Assembly (NCBI GenBank): GCA_025966355.1
Contig: JAICWZ010000019.1
Span: forward strand, 1 to 11,260
Length of the DNA stretch: 11,260 nucleotides
Source: Thermomicrobiaceae bacterium
Lineage (GTDB): Bacteria > Chloroflexota > Chloroflexia > Thermomicrobiales > Thermomicrobiaceae
Direction of reading: 5' to 3'
A model generated the notes under the pieces. It was not told the origin of the DNA. It saw nothing but the letters and a program-made list of their open reading frames with translations, and did no database searches. Both the position numbers and the translations under genes were made by a program. Below are positions 1-6,505 of this stretch, piece after piece; the first letter of the stretch is position 1, and each line of letters starts with the position of its first letter.

Positions 1-2287
1 GGATCGCGTTCCAGACCTTTTGCGGCGTCAGCGGCAGGTCGAGGTGGGTGATGCCGAAGGGTTTGAGGGCGTCCATGACGGCGTTGGCGATGCAGGGCGT
101 CGAGCCGATGGTGGCCGCTTCGCCGATGCCTTTGGCGCCGAGTGGGTTGAGCGGTGTCGTGGTCTCGGTGTGGCCCGTCTCGAACATCATCGGGAAGGTT
201 TCGGCCTTCGGGATGGCGTAGTCCATCAAGGTACCGGTCAGGAGTTGGCCGTTCTCGTCGTAGTCCACCTCTTCGAGCAACGCCTGCGAGATTCCCTGTG
301 CCAGCCCGCCATGCACCTGGCCTTCGACCAGCATTGGACTGACGATAAAGCCGCAGTCGTCGATCGAGACGTAGCGCAGCAGTTTGATTTCGCCGGTTTC
401 CGGCAGTACTTCAACGACGGCGATGTGTGTGCCGAAGGGGAAGGTAGTATTTTCCGGCCGGAAGAAATCGGTTGTCTCCAACCCCGGCTGAAGATCAGCC
501 GGAACCTTGCCGCTATAGGCGACAGCCGCGATCTGATCCATCGTCACGGCGCGGTCAGGCGCACCTTTGACGCGGTACTTGGCCTCGGCCAGTTCGATGT
601 CGTCGTACGACGCTTCGAGCATGCTGGCGGCGATGCGGCTCGCTTTCTCGCGTAGCTTGTCGGTCGACAGGACGACCGCGCTGCCGCCGATCGCGAGTCC
701 TCGACTGCCCATCGTGCCACGTCCTTGCGGCGTGTTGTTGGTATCGCCATGGTAGACAACGATGCGATCGAAATCCACGCCCAGTCGGTCGGAAACGATC
801 TGGGCGAACGACGTCTCCTGGCCCTGGCCGTGCGGCGAGATGCCGGTAAAGACTGAAACATCGCCGCTCGGCTCGATACGCACAGTCGAGCTTTCCCAGG
901 GGCCGAAGCCGCAGATCTCGACATACGAGGCGAGGCCGATGCCGAGATAACGACCCTGCTCCCGCATCTCCGCTTGCTTCGCACGCAGATCGGCGTAACC
1001 AACCGTGTCCAGCGCCTTATTCAGCGCCTTCGCATATTCCCCGGTGTCGTATCGTAAGCCGGTTGGGGTTGTAAATGGGAAACGGGCGGGGTCGATGAAG
1101 TTCACCCGGCGCACCTCGGCCGGGTCGAGACCCGCGGCGTTGGCGACCAGATCGATCGCGCGTTCGATGTAGTAGGCGGCTTCGGGGCGGCCGGCGCCGC
1201 GATAGGCGCCAATCGCCATGGTGTTGGTGTAAACGCCGGAGGCGTGCGTCTCGACGGCCGGGATGTCGTAGCAGCCGACTGCCATACTGGCGGTGGTATT
1301 GGGAAGGTACGTACCACGTGGAAAGGCGCCGAAATCCTGGACAACGTTCAGTCGATACGCCAGGATTTTGCCGTCTTTACGGGCGGCGACTTCGATCTCG
1401 ACGGCCTGGGCACGTCCGTGATTCGTTACCTGAAAGCCTTCGCTGCGCGTTTCGATCCACTTGACCGGCCGCTTGAGCATGAGCGCCAGCGCGGCCCCTG
1501 CATAATCCTCCTGGTAGGCGCCAATCTTGACGCCGAAGGCGCCACCGACCTCGGGTGCAACGGCGCGCACCTGCGATTCGTTCAGCCCCAGCTTGCGAGC
1601 GACCGCCGAGCGGACGCTGTGCGCTGCTTGCGTCGAGGTCCAGATGGTGAGCCCACCGGTCATCGGATCGGGTGCGGCCAGTACGGCGCGACCCTCCATC
1701 GGGACGCCCGCGACTTTTTGACTGACAATGTGCTGCTTCACCACGACATCGGCTCCGGCAAATGCACCTTCGACATCGCCGGTGAGATGGTCACTGGAGA
1801 CGCCGACGTTGTGCGCGGCGCCTGCCCAGATCTGCGGCGCGTCCTCTGCACGCGCTTCCTCGATGGTGGTGACAGCGGGCAAGGCTTCGTAATCGACGGC
1901 AACGGCGTCGGCCGCGTCGCGTGCCGCGTATTGCGAGTCGGCGAGCACAGCCACCAGTGGCTGACCGAGGTAGCGCACCGTATCGATCGCCAGCACTTCA
2001 GCGAGAGGGGTGCCGGGATCGGGCTGCGCCTCCTTGCTCCGTGTATGAATGAAATCATCGAGTTCTTTGCCGGTCACGACGGCGGCCACACCGGGCATCG
2101 CGCGTGCTTCGGATGTATCGATCGTGTTGATGCGCGCATGCCCATAGATGCTTCGCACGTAGGCGACAAAGAGCGTGCCCGGAAGCCGAAAATCGTCAAC
2201 GTAGGTAGAAGAACCGGTAATGAGGCGCGGATCTTCCTTGCGTCGAATGCGCGATCCCACCATCTCACTTGGAACGACAACGGTCAT
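1..2287 (-). CDS. Form II CoxL-type molybdopterin-binding large subunit (xanthine dehydrogenase family), 3' end cut by window edge
   Basis: This is the catalytic large subunit of a molybdenum hydroxylase of the xanthine dehydrogenase/aerobic CO dehydrogenase family, which normally works with an FAD subunit (CoxM-like) and a 2Fe-2S subunit (CoxS-like). I read the minus strand from ATG at 2287 and found 762 codons open to the left edge; family members are about 770-810 residues, so little is missing. Visible motifs are the N-terminal GSRIRRKEDPRLITG, GGAFGVK at residues 248-254, the active-site loop AYRGAGR at 361-367, the cofactor-contacting HGQGQE at 486-491, and GAKGIGEA at 717-724, whose E723 matches the catalytic glutamate of the family. 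AYRGAGR marks form II (established knowledge): the active-site Cys of true CO dehydrogenases (AYxCSFR) is replaced by Gly, so CO oxidation should not be assumed and the substrate is unknown. The start is supported by the purine-rich GAGGAGAGGAAAGGG ending 7 nt before ATG. Partner subunits may lie to the left; none is visible here. Confidence 0.93.
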   Translation of the reverse strand, partial: MTVVVPSEMVGSRIRRKEDPRLITGSSTYVDDFRLPGTLFVAYVRSIYGHARINTIDTSEARAMPGVAAVVTGKELDDFIHTRSKEAQPDPGTPLAEVLAIDTVRYLGQPLVAVLADSQYAARDAADAVAVDYEALPAVTTIEEARAEDAPQIWAGAAHNVGVSSDHLTGDVEGAFAGADVVVKQHIVSQKVAGVPMEGRAVLAAPDPMTGGLTIWTSTQAAHSVRSAVARKLGLNESQVRAVAPEVGGAFGVKIGAYQEDYAGAALALMLKRPVKWIETRSEGFQVTNHGRAQAVEIEVAARKDGKILAYRLNVVQDFGAFPRGTYLPNTTASMAVGCYDIPAVETHASGVYTNTMAIGAYRGAGRPEAAYYIERAIDLVANAAGLDPAEVRRVNFIDPARFPFTTPTGLRYDTGEYAKALNKALDTVGYADLRAKQAEMREQGRYLGIGLASYVEICGFGPWESSTVRIEPSGDVSVFTGISPHGQGQETSFAQIVSDRLGVDFDRIVVYHGDTNNTPQGRGTMGSRGLAIGGSAVVLSTDKLREKASRIAASMLEASYDDIELAEAKYRVKGAPDRAVTMDQIAAVAYSGKVPADLQPGLETTDFFRPENTTFPFGTHIAVVEVLPETGEIKLLRYVSIDDCGFIVSPMLVEGQVHGGLAQGISQALLEEVDYDENGQLLTGTLMDYAIPKAETFPMMFETGHTETTTPLNPLGAKGIGEAATIGSTPCIANAVMDALKPFGITHLDLPLTPQKVWNAI

Positions 2288-2294
2288 GGATATT

Positions 2295-2309
2295 CCCTTT
2301 CCTCTCCTC
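2295..2309 (-). promoter_or_regulatory. Ribosome binding site of the CoxL-type gene
   Basis: Read on the minus strand this is GAGGAGAGGAAAGGG, ending 7 nt before the ATG at 2287. It is one of the strongest Shine-Dalgarno-like tracts in the window and fixes the start of the gene. Confidence 0.7.
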
Positions 2310-2385
2310 ACGGTTCCAGGTCGATGAGTCGCGTCTCGATTCGCGTGCGTCGCGCCCGATTCGGACACGCATCGTAACCCCGCTG

Positions 2386-2414
2386 ATTGTATCCTTGTCC
2401 TTGGAGGCCGTCGA
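2386..2414 (-). promoter_or_regulatory. Candidate sigma-70-type promoter for the CoxL-type gene
   Basis: On the minus strand, TCGACG (2414-2409, 4 of 6 matches to TTGACA) is followed after exactly 17 nt by TACAAT (2391-2386, 5 of 6 matches to TATAAT). Transcription would start near 2379 and give a leader of about 90 nt before the ATG at 2287. It lies in the divergent region shared with the DedA gene. This is a consensus match by eye only; GC-rich genomes give chance matches. Confidence 0.35.
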
Positions 2415-2429
2415 TAACCGTACTGGGGA

Positions 2430-3422
2430 ATGTGCGGTGAGCGTGACGGCTCACGGGCTGAGGAGCGTGCGGCGATCGAACAGCTCATCCTTCAGTACGG
2501 AATCCTCATCGTCGCCCTGTTGGTATTTGCCGGCGAGCTCGGCATTCCAACAGGCATACCGATGGAAGTCGCCCTGCTGATCACCGGCGGCTTCGCGATC
2601 CACAGCGCCCCGCAACTCATCGTCGGGCTCATCGCGGTGGTGCTGGCGGATCTCGGCGGCACGGTGACGCTGCATCTCGTCGCACGAACGGGCGGCGCAC
2701 GGCTGCTGTCGCGATTGTTGCAGCGTCATGAACAGCGCAGCCGTGAGATTCTGGAAGAGTGGCGCGAGCGATTTGGCCGGCGCGATATTCGCATCGTGTT
2801 CGTTGGGCGGCTCGTTCCGATTGTCCGCATGTACATGGCGCTCGGCACCGGTCTGTTGCGCATCCCATTTCGTGACTATGTGATTGGCGCCGCGCCGGCG
2901 TCGTTTGTCTGGGCCGGTTTGCCGCTCGGCGTCGGCTATTTCTTCAGCCCCCAGGTCAATCAGATCGCGGCTCAATACACGCGAGTCGAGCATCTCGCCA
3001 TCATCGGAGCGCCCGTGCTCATCGCGATAGGTATAACGGTCTGGTGGGTGCATCGGGAACGGTCGCTCCGTGGTCGGATCTGGCGTGTCCGCTCGTCCGT
3101 AGCGCTGGCGGCAGCCGTGACGGTGATCATTTATGCGGTCCAAACGGCTGAAAGCAACCGCGACGCGATTCAGCACGGGATGAACGCGCTGCCCGGTCCG
3201 GTGCTCTGGTCGTGGCTGGCGCTGCTCGTCGGGCTGGCGTGTGCGCTCCTGCTGGTGGCTGCCGGCGATTTCCGTGCCGTGCGTCGCGCGCTGCACCGAA
3301 GCCACCGCTCGATCACCGATTTGGTGCGCGCCGAGTTCCTGATGACGACCTGCTGGCTCGGCCTGATTACGATTGCAAGCGTCGTGATGATCGGTCTCGA
3401 GCTGCACTACCCGAGCATCTAA
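2430..3422 (+). CDS. DedA/VTT-family membrane protein with C-terminal membrane extension
   Basis: This is a 330-residue integral membrane protein of the DedA (VTT/SNARE-associated) family. Some members flip undecaprenyl phosphate or phospholipids across the membrane or support proton-dependent homeostasis (established for the family); the substrate here is unknown. Family marks are GELGIPTGIPMEVALL at about 35-50, matching the E...P.PGE region, and FVGRLVPIVR at 124-133 with the two conserved arginines R127 and R133 of the G-R-x-x-P-x-x-R motif, in the expected re-entrant loop. Hydrophobic segments lie at about 19-36, 45-57, 62-84, 150-171 and 189-207. A further part (about 220-330) adds segments at 223-238, 258-278 and 304-324, which a typical DedA protein of about 200 residues lacks. 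ATG at 2430 is the only standard start after the in-frame stop at 2415, but its GGGGA lies directly against it, so initiation is uncertain. The gene runs tail to tail into the acyltransferase-PHP gene, with overlapping stops. Confidence 0.88.
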   Translation: MCGERDGSRAEERAAIEQLILQYGILIVALLVFAGELGIPTGIPMEVALLITGGFAIHSAPQLIVGLIAVVLADLGGTVTLHLVARTGGARLLSRLLQRHEQRSREILEEWRERFGRRDIRIVFVGRLVPIVRMYMALGTGLLRIPFRDYVIGAAPASFVWAGLPLGVGYFFSPQVNQIAAQYTRVEHLAIIGAPVLIAIGITVWWVHRERSLRGRIWRVRSSVALAAAVTVIIYAVQTAESNRDAIQHGMNALPGPVLWSWLALLVGLACALLLVAAGDFRAVRRALHRSHRSITDLVRAEFLMTTCWLGLITIASVVMIGLELHYPSI

Positions 3423-5215
3423 TCGTCTGATCGCGTCTTGATTGTCCCGGTGTTGTTGTCCTGAACGACGTGCATCCGTGCGCGACGCAACAGCCGTTGT
3501 CGAAGCCGCGCGACCGCCGGTTGTTCACGGAACGGCAGCAGCCAGCTGTAGACACATTGAAGCGCGTACACCATCAATGGCGGGCGGCATTCGATCGGCC
3601 GCTTCACCGCGCGTGTCGTGCGCTCGTGAATCGCCTGAACGAGGTCGTCGATCGATTCCCCCGGGAACTCGGTGGCAAACCGGCCAAGCTGCGCGGGCGT
3701 CAGGTGCGCGTCGGTGCTGCCCAGCATCGCCAGACGATAACGACGAGCGGCATCTTCGATGGCGGGTGTGCGCCAATAGGCGAGCGGGAAGCGCGTTTCG
3801 ACGGCGTGGGGGAGCAGGCCGGCGCGAGCCATACGCCGGAGTTGAAGGCGCCAGAGTCCCGGCAGTGGATGCACCAGCACGACGATCGCACCGTCGATCG
3901 TGCGCGCCCAGCGCACGACGTCGAGGAGTGGCGTACCGGGCCGTGGGATCTCGGCCGGGACGGCGCGCGGGAAGAGTATGCCGATGTGGACGATGCGTCC
4001 GCGCGCCGTGATTTCGACACCTGGCAGCACGTTATCCGGCCGGTCGTGTTCCGATTCGTGCCAGCGCCGGACGGTGGCGATATGGTCGTGGTCGGTGATG
4101 GCGATCAGACGCAGCGCCGACGCATCGGCTTGTTCAGACCAGTCTTGCACCTCACAGAGGCCGTCACTCCCGGTTGTGTGTACATGTAAATCGGCGTAAC
4201 TCTGTCCGGCCATCGGAGCGAGGCTCGGTTCGGCCCAGATCGGCGTCAGCATGCTCCACTGGTCGAGGTGTACCGCGATCAGCTTCTCGAGCGCTCGGGC
4301 GATGCGCGTGAGCGTTTCCTCGACGGAATCTGATGGCTCGATCGGTTCGCCGACGCGCAGCGTCACCTTCCGGCCGCGGCCGTACGTCGCGATACTCGGG
4401 ATGATGACGCTGCCGGTCGCGCGAGCCAGCCGCACCGGGCCAACCGGCAGGCGAATGCTGGAATCAAAGAAGGGGACCGTGAGCGACGGGGTGGGCGTCG
4501 GTTCGTCGATGAGGAGCGCCACGATGCCGTGAGCGGAGAGTACCGAAAGGAGCCGGCGCGCGAGCTGGCGTGGCTGGCCGTCGGCCGGCAAGATGACGAC
4601 TCCGGCGTCGTGGAAGCAGCGCGTGAACCAGCGCATGAGCGCCTTTGAGCGGAACGGTTCGAAGAGCCGAACGACGACCGCGAATTCGCCGTCAAACGCG
4701 CGCGTGCGCAGCCAGCGGCTCGCGAGCATCCCGAGCAGTGGATACGGCCCGGCATGTGGCGCGACGATCACGATACCGCGTCGGCCGATGTGAGGTTCCA
4801 GATACTCGGTGCCCTCGATGATCATCTCGTCACCATCGACATGAGCGGAACCGGCGCGCAACATGCCGAAGACCGTCTTGATATGACTCGCGATCTGCTG
4901 CATCCCGAGATAGAACGCGACGATCGCGGCAGGTTGATCTCCGGCGCGGACATGCCGGACGTTGCCCAGCACGATGCGACGCCAGCGAAACGGCATTGCC
5001 AGCAGACCGACTATCGACGCGAAGAGATGCAAGATGGGCCAGGGGATCGTCCGTACCAGTCGGGACAGGCTGATCACCACAGCGTGTACCAGCCCGTCGA
5101 TGACGGGCATCGGTCGAGTGTCGAGCCGATCCGGCGAAGGCTCGTTGCGTGGCTGTGCGGCCTGCTTCGCCGGCGAAGATCGTTGTTCAAGCCCCAAAAG
5201 TGTTTGTCCACTCAC
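3419..5215 (-). CDS. Fusion of LpxL/HtrB/PatA-type acyltransferase with PHP-domain phosphoesterase
   Basis: One uninterrupted 598-codon frame encodes two enzymes. Residues about 40-330 resemble lysophospholipid/lipid A-type acyltransferases: a hydrophobic N-terminal anchor (about 41-75), the active-site block IVAPHAGPYPLLG at about 150-162 with H154, the LLIDEPTPT...VPFF block at about 234-250, LPVGPVRLARATGSVIIPS at 256-274, and a terminal HLDQW at 316-320. The family catalytic motif is HX4D/E, but position 159 is Pro here. Residues about 338-545 form a PHP domain with essentially the full metal-ligand set: HVH (H344, H346), GSDG (D351), TDHDH (375-378), GVEIT (E401), VHP (H449) and STDAH (D502, H504), as in TrpH/YciV-type phosphoesterases. 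The likely role is acylation and phosphoester cleavage on a membrane lipid or glycolipid (inference). The start is GTG at 5215 with no clear Shine-Dalgarno; no other standard start exists before the upstream stop, and ATG at 5110 (residue 36) is a shorter alternative that keeps both domains. Upstream on the same strand lies an HTH gene, 86 nt away. Confidence 0.9.
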   Translation of the reverse strand: MSGQTLLGLEQRSSPAKQAAQPRNEPSPDRLDTRPMPVIDGLVHAVVISLSRLVRTIPWPILHLFASIVGLLAMPFRWRRIVLGNVRHVRAGDQPAAIVAFYLGMQQIASHIKTVFGMLRAGSAHVDGDEMIIEGTEYLEPHIGRRGIVIVAPHAGPYPLLGMLASRWLRTRAFDGEFAVVVRLFEPFRSKALMRWFTRCFHDAGVVILPADGQPRQLARRLLSVLSAHGIVALLIDEPTPTPSLTVPFFDSSIRLPVGPVRLARATGSVIIPSIATYGRGRKVTLRVGEPIEPSDSVEETLTRIARALEKLIAVHLDQWSMLTPIWAEPSLAPMAGQSYADLHVHTTGSDGLCEVQDWSEQADASALRLIAITDHDHIATVRRWHESEHDRPDNVLPGVEITARGRIVHIGILFPRAVPAEIPRPGTPLLDVVRWARTIDGAIVVLVHPLPGLWRLQLRRMARAGLLPHAVETRFPLAYWRTPAIEDAARRYRLAMLGSTDAHLTPAQLGRFATEFPGESIDDLVQAIHERTTRAVKRPIECRPPLMVYALQCVYSWLLPFREQPAVARLRQRLLRRARMHVVQDNNTGTIKTRSDD

Positions 5216-5301
5216 ACGTGCGGAGACGGTCGTGTCAACGACGGTGTACGCAGCTTCCTTGGCACGATCGTGAGTTGTCGCACTTCATCGAGTTCATGTG
5301 G

Positions 5302-5520
5302 CTAGGGGGCGAGATGCTCCCAGCGATCGAGCCAGTCGAGCAGATCTTCGCGCTTGATATCAAGCACGTGGTGATCGACGACGTTTGCCTTAAGCGCGCC
5401 ATCACGAGCGGCTCGTTCGATCACATACATATCGATCTCCAACAGCTCGGAGACCTCGCGCGGCGTGAAATGCTCCTTGACCAGCAGCGCCGCGGCTGAT
5501 TCACGCTTTGGGTGTGGCAT
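5302..5520 (-). CDS. Small excisionase-type helix-turn-helix DNA-binding protein
   Basis: This 72-residue protein carries an HTH_17/excisionase-like domain. The stretch FTPREVSELLEIDMYVIERA (18-37) is the helix-turn-helix, followed by DGALKANVVDHHVLDIKRED (40-59), which matches the wing seen in family members as sGxLkaxxvgxxxxIxrxDL, and then LLDWLDRW. Such proteins bind DNA as small regulators or recombination directionality factors; without a recombinase nearby, a regulatory role is more likely (inference). I chose ATG at 5520 because AGGG lies 5 nt upstream (GTGAGGGTTCGT-ATG). In-frame ATGs at 5556 and 5604 would add 12 or 28 Arg/Pro/Ala-rich residues outside the domain. The 5604 start has a TATGAAT box 8 nt upstream and could be a leaderless start. 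The gene precedes the acyltransferase-PHP gene on the same strand with an 86-nt gap, so the two may be cotranscribed. It diverges from the J-domain gene. Confidence 0.72.
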   Translation of the reverse strand: MPHPKRESAAALLVKEHFTPREVSELLEIDMYVIERAARDGALKANVVDHHVLDIKREDLLDWLDRWEHLAP

Positions 5521-5612
5521 ACGAACCCTCACTCTCGGTGTGGACGCCCGCGCCATGTCCGGTACCCGTCGGACGTGCGCCGATGCGGGAACGTCTGTTC
5601 TCATGTTACAAG

Positions 5613-5619
5613 ATTCATA
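5613..5619 (-). promoter_or_regulatory. Candidate -10 box for the HTH gene
   Basis: On the minus strand this reads TATGAAT and is followed 8 nt later by the in-frame ATG at 5604. Transcription would begin within a few bases of that ATG, allowing a leaderless message, or a leader of about 85 nt if translation starts at 5520. No good -35 hexamer is seen, so support is weak. Confidence 0.25.
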
Positions 5620-5721
5620 CCAGTCGATGAGCGGCGATCAGGACGATACCCCCGGTTCGGCATTATCTGCGTGAACAGTTGCAGTCGAAGCGCCGGTGAA
5701 AACTCGGGAGCGGCGCTGCCG

Positions 5722-5727
5722 TACAAT
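5722..5727 (+). promoter_or_regulatory. Candidate -10 box for the J-domain gene
   Basis: TACAAT matches 5 of 6 bases of TATAAT and lies 35 nt before the ATG at 5763, a normal leader length. No convincing TTGACA-like hexamer is found 16-19 nt upstream. It sits in the 158-nt region between the divergent HTH and J-domain genes. Confidence 0.3.
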
Positions 5728-5762
5728 GGGCGAGACCAACCTGATCTGCCTCGCGGGATGAG

Positions 5763-6245
5763 ATGATGCCGCCGACGCGAAACTTCGACCCGAGCATCAA
5801 CTACTATGAAATTCTCGACGTGCCGTTCACGGCGTCGAAACGGGAGATCACGCGCGCCTACCGGCAGTTGATGCGCGCGACGCACCCCGACAAATTCACC
5901 GAGGCAAACCAGCGCCGGCGGGCGGAGGAACGTGCGAAGCTGCTCAACGCCGCCTATGCCGTGCTCAGCCGTACGGACACGCGACGAGAGTATGACATGT
6001 CGATCCGTGCCGATGCCGTCAACGATGTCCTCTTTCAGCGCTACACCGGCAATACCTCGGCCCAGCAACGGCTAGCGAACTACGCTCGGCGCCAACCGAG
6101 TCCCGAGATGGCCCGTGCCCAGCGCCGAGCCCAGCGTTCGGCGCTCCGCTCCTTTCTTCTGTTTGTCGCCCTTTTCATCGTCGCGCTGATCGTCGTTGTT
6201 TTCGTCGCCAGCCTCGCCGCCGCTGCCATCCACGCGTCGTTTTGA
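5763..6245 (+). CDS. J-domain (DnaJ-like) protein with C-terminal membrane anchor
   Basis: This is a 160-residue class C J-protein, a co-chaperone that would stimulate the ATPase of an Hsp70/DnaK partner at the membrane. The J domain spans about residues 12-80: INYYEILDVPFTASKREITRAYR, the invariant HPD at 41-43 in THPDKF, and the helix 3-4 stretch LLNAAYAVLSRTDTRREYD. There is no G/F region, zinc finger or client-binding domain as in full DnaJ. A basic Arg/Gln-rich linker (about 93-129) leads to one strongly hydrophobic segment at about 130-155 near the C-terminus, giving a tail-anchored layout with the J domain in the cytoplasm (inference). Two adjacent ATGs (5763 and 5766) open the frame; GGGATGAG just upstream is a modest ribosome site. 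The gene stands alone between the divergent HTH gene and a repeat-rich gap. It is too short to be the housekeeping DnaJ; the client is unknown. Confidence 0.9.
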   Translation: MMPPTRNFDPSINYYEILDVPFTASKREITRAYRQLMRATHPDKFTEANQRRRAEERAKLLNAAYAVLSRTDTRREYDMSIRADAVNDVLFQRYTGNTSAQQRLANYARRQPSPEMARAQRRAQRSALRSFLLFVALFIVALIVVVFVASLAAAAIHASF

Positions 6246-6253
6246 GCGCGGTA

Positions 6254-6392
6254 TAGGGATGGGTCATTGATTTAGCGTTGCGCCTGAATGGGGACATGGG
6301 AGGTGTACCAAGCGGGGAGGAAAGGCGCCGCCTGAACGGCGCGCCGGGTTTGATCAATCAACCCCCTACGTAGGGTGCGTCATTGATGACGC
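6254..6392. repeat. Repeat-rich intergenic element with shared TAGGG...ATTGAT ends
   Basis: The 260-nt gap after the J-domain gene holds several related motifs. TAGGGATGGGTCATTGAT (6254-6271) recurs as TAGGGTGCGTCATTGAT (6371-6387), differing by one base and one gap. A similar motif lies in reverse at 6353-6368 (minus-strand TAGGGGGTTGATTGAT). Between them is a GC stem (6325-6330 with 6337-6342, loop CCTGAA). It is followed by GGGTT(T)GAT paired with ATCAACCC (6346-6364), a perfect 12-bp palindrome CCCTACGTAGGG (6364-6375), and GCGTCAT-TG-ATGACGC (6377-6392). No protein is encoded. It may be a MITE-like or intergenic palindromic repeat; part could also terminate transcription of the J-domain gene, although no T-run follows. 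Confidence 0.5.
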
Positions 6393-6457
6393 CCGGCCGA
6401 TGTGCGCATGCACGAGGCGTGTCGAATCGCCCGGCTCTCGCGGGATATCCACCTGGT

Positions 6458-6466
6458 TGCTATGAT
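6458..6466 (+). promoter_or_regulatory. Candidate extended -10 promoter for the FAD oxidoreductase operon
   Basis: TGCTATGAT is an extended -10 element (TGnTATnAT) located 40 nt before the GTG start at 6506. No -35 match stands out, which extended -10 promoters can tolerate. It would place transcription start near 6473 and drive the two-gene operon. Confidence 0.4.
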
Positions 6467-6491
6467 GGGACTGCGGTGGCAAGCGAGAACC

Positions 6492-6500
6492 GGAGAGGAA
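6492..6500 (+). promoter_or_regulatory. Ribosome binding site that sets the FAD oxidoreductase start
   Basis: GGAGAGGAA lies 5 nt before the GTG at 6506. It favours this start over ATG at 6383, whose 41 extra residues overlap the repeat element and look non-coding. Confidence 0.65.
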
Positions 6501-6505
6501 ACAGC

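Noticed and set aside
1244..2377. 377-codon open frame on the plus strand over the CoxL-type gene
   Set aside because: It is antisense to a gene with clear molybdenum hydroxylase motifs, has no recognisable domain, and reflects high-GC codon bias in the opposite frame.
2451..3407. 318-codon minus-strand frame over the DedA gene
   Set aside because: It is rich in Arg, Asp, Gln and His with no domain, and lies fully antisense to a convincing membrane protein gene.
5230..5243. TTGACA-like hexamer and short GTCGT-TGAC-ACGAC inverted repeat on the minus strand before the fusion gene
   Set aside because: No matching -10 box follows at 16-18 nt and the stem is only 5 bp, so chance is sufficient.
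5601..6068. 155-codon minus-strand frame over the J-domain gene
   Set aside because: It is antisense to an intact J domain with HPD and has no recognisable domain of its own.
6383..6505. N-terminal extension of the FAD oxidoreductase from ATG at 6383
   Set aside because: The added 41 residues fall across the repeat element and a candidate promoter, and a strong ribosome site precedes GTG at 6506.
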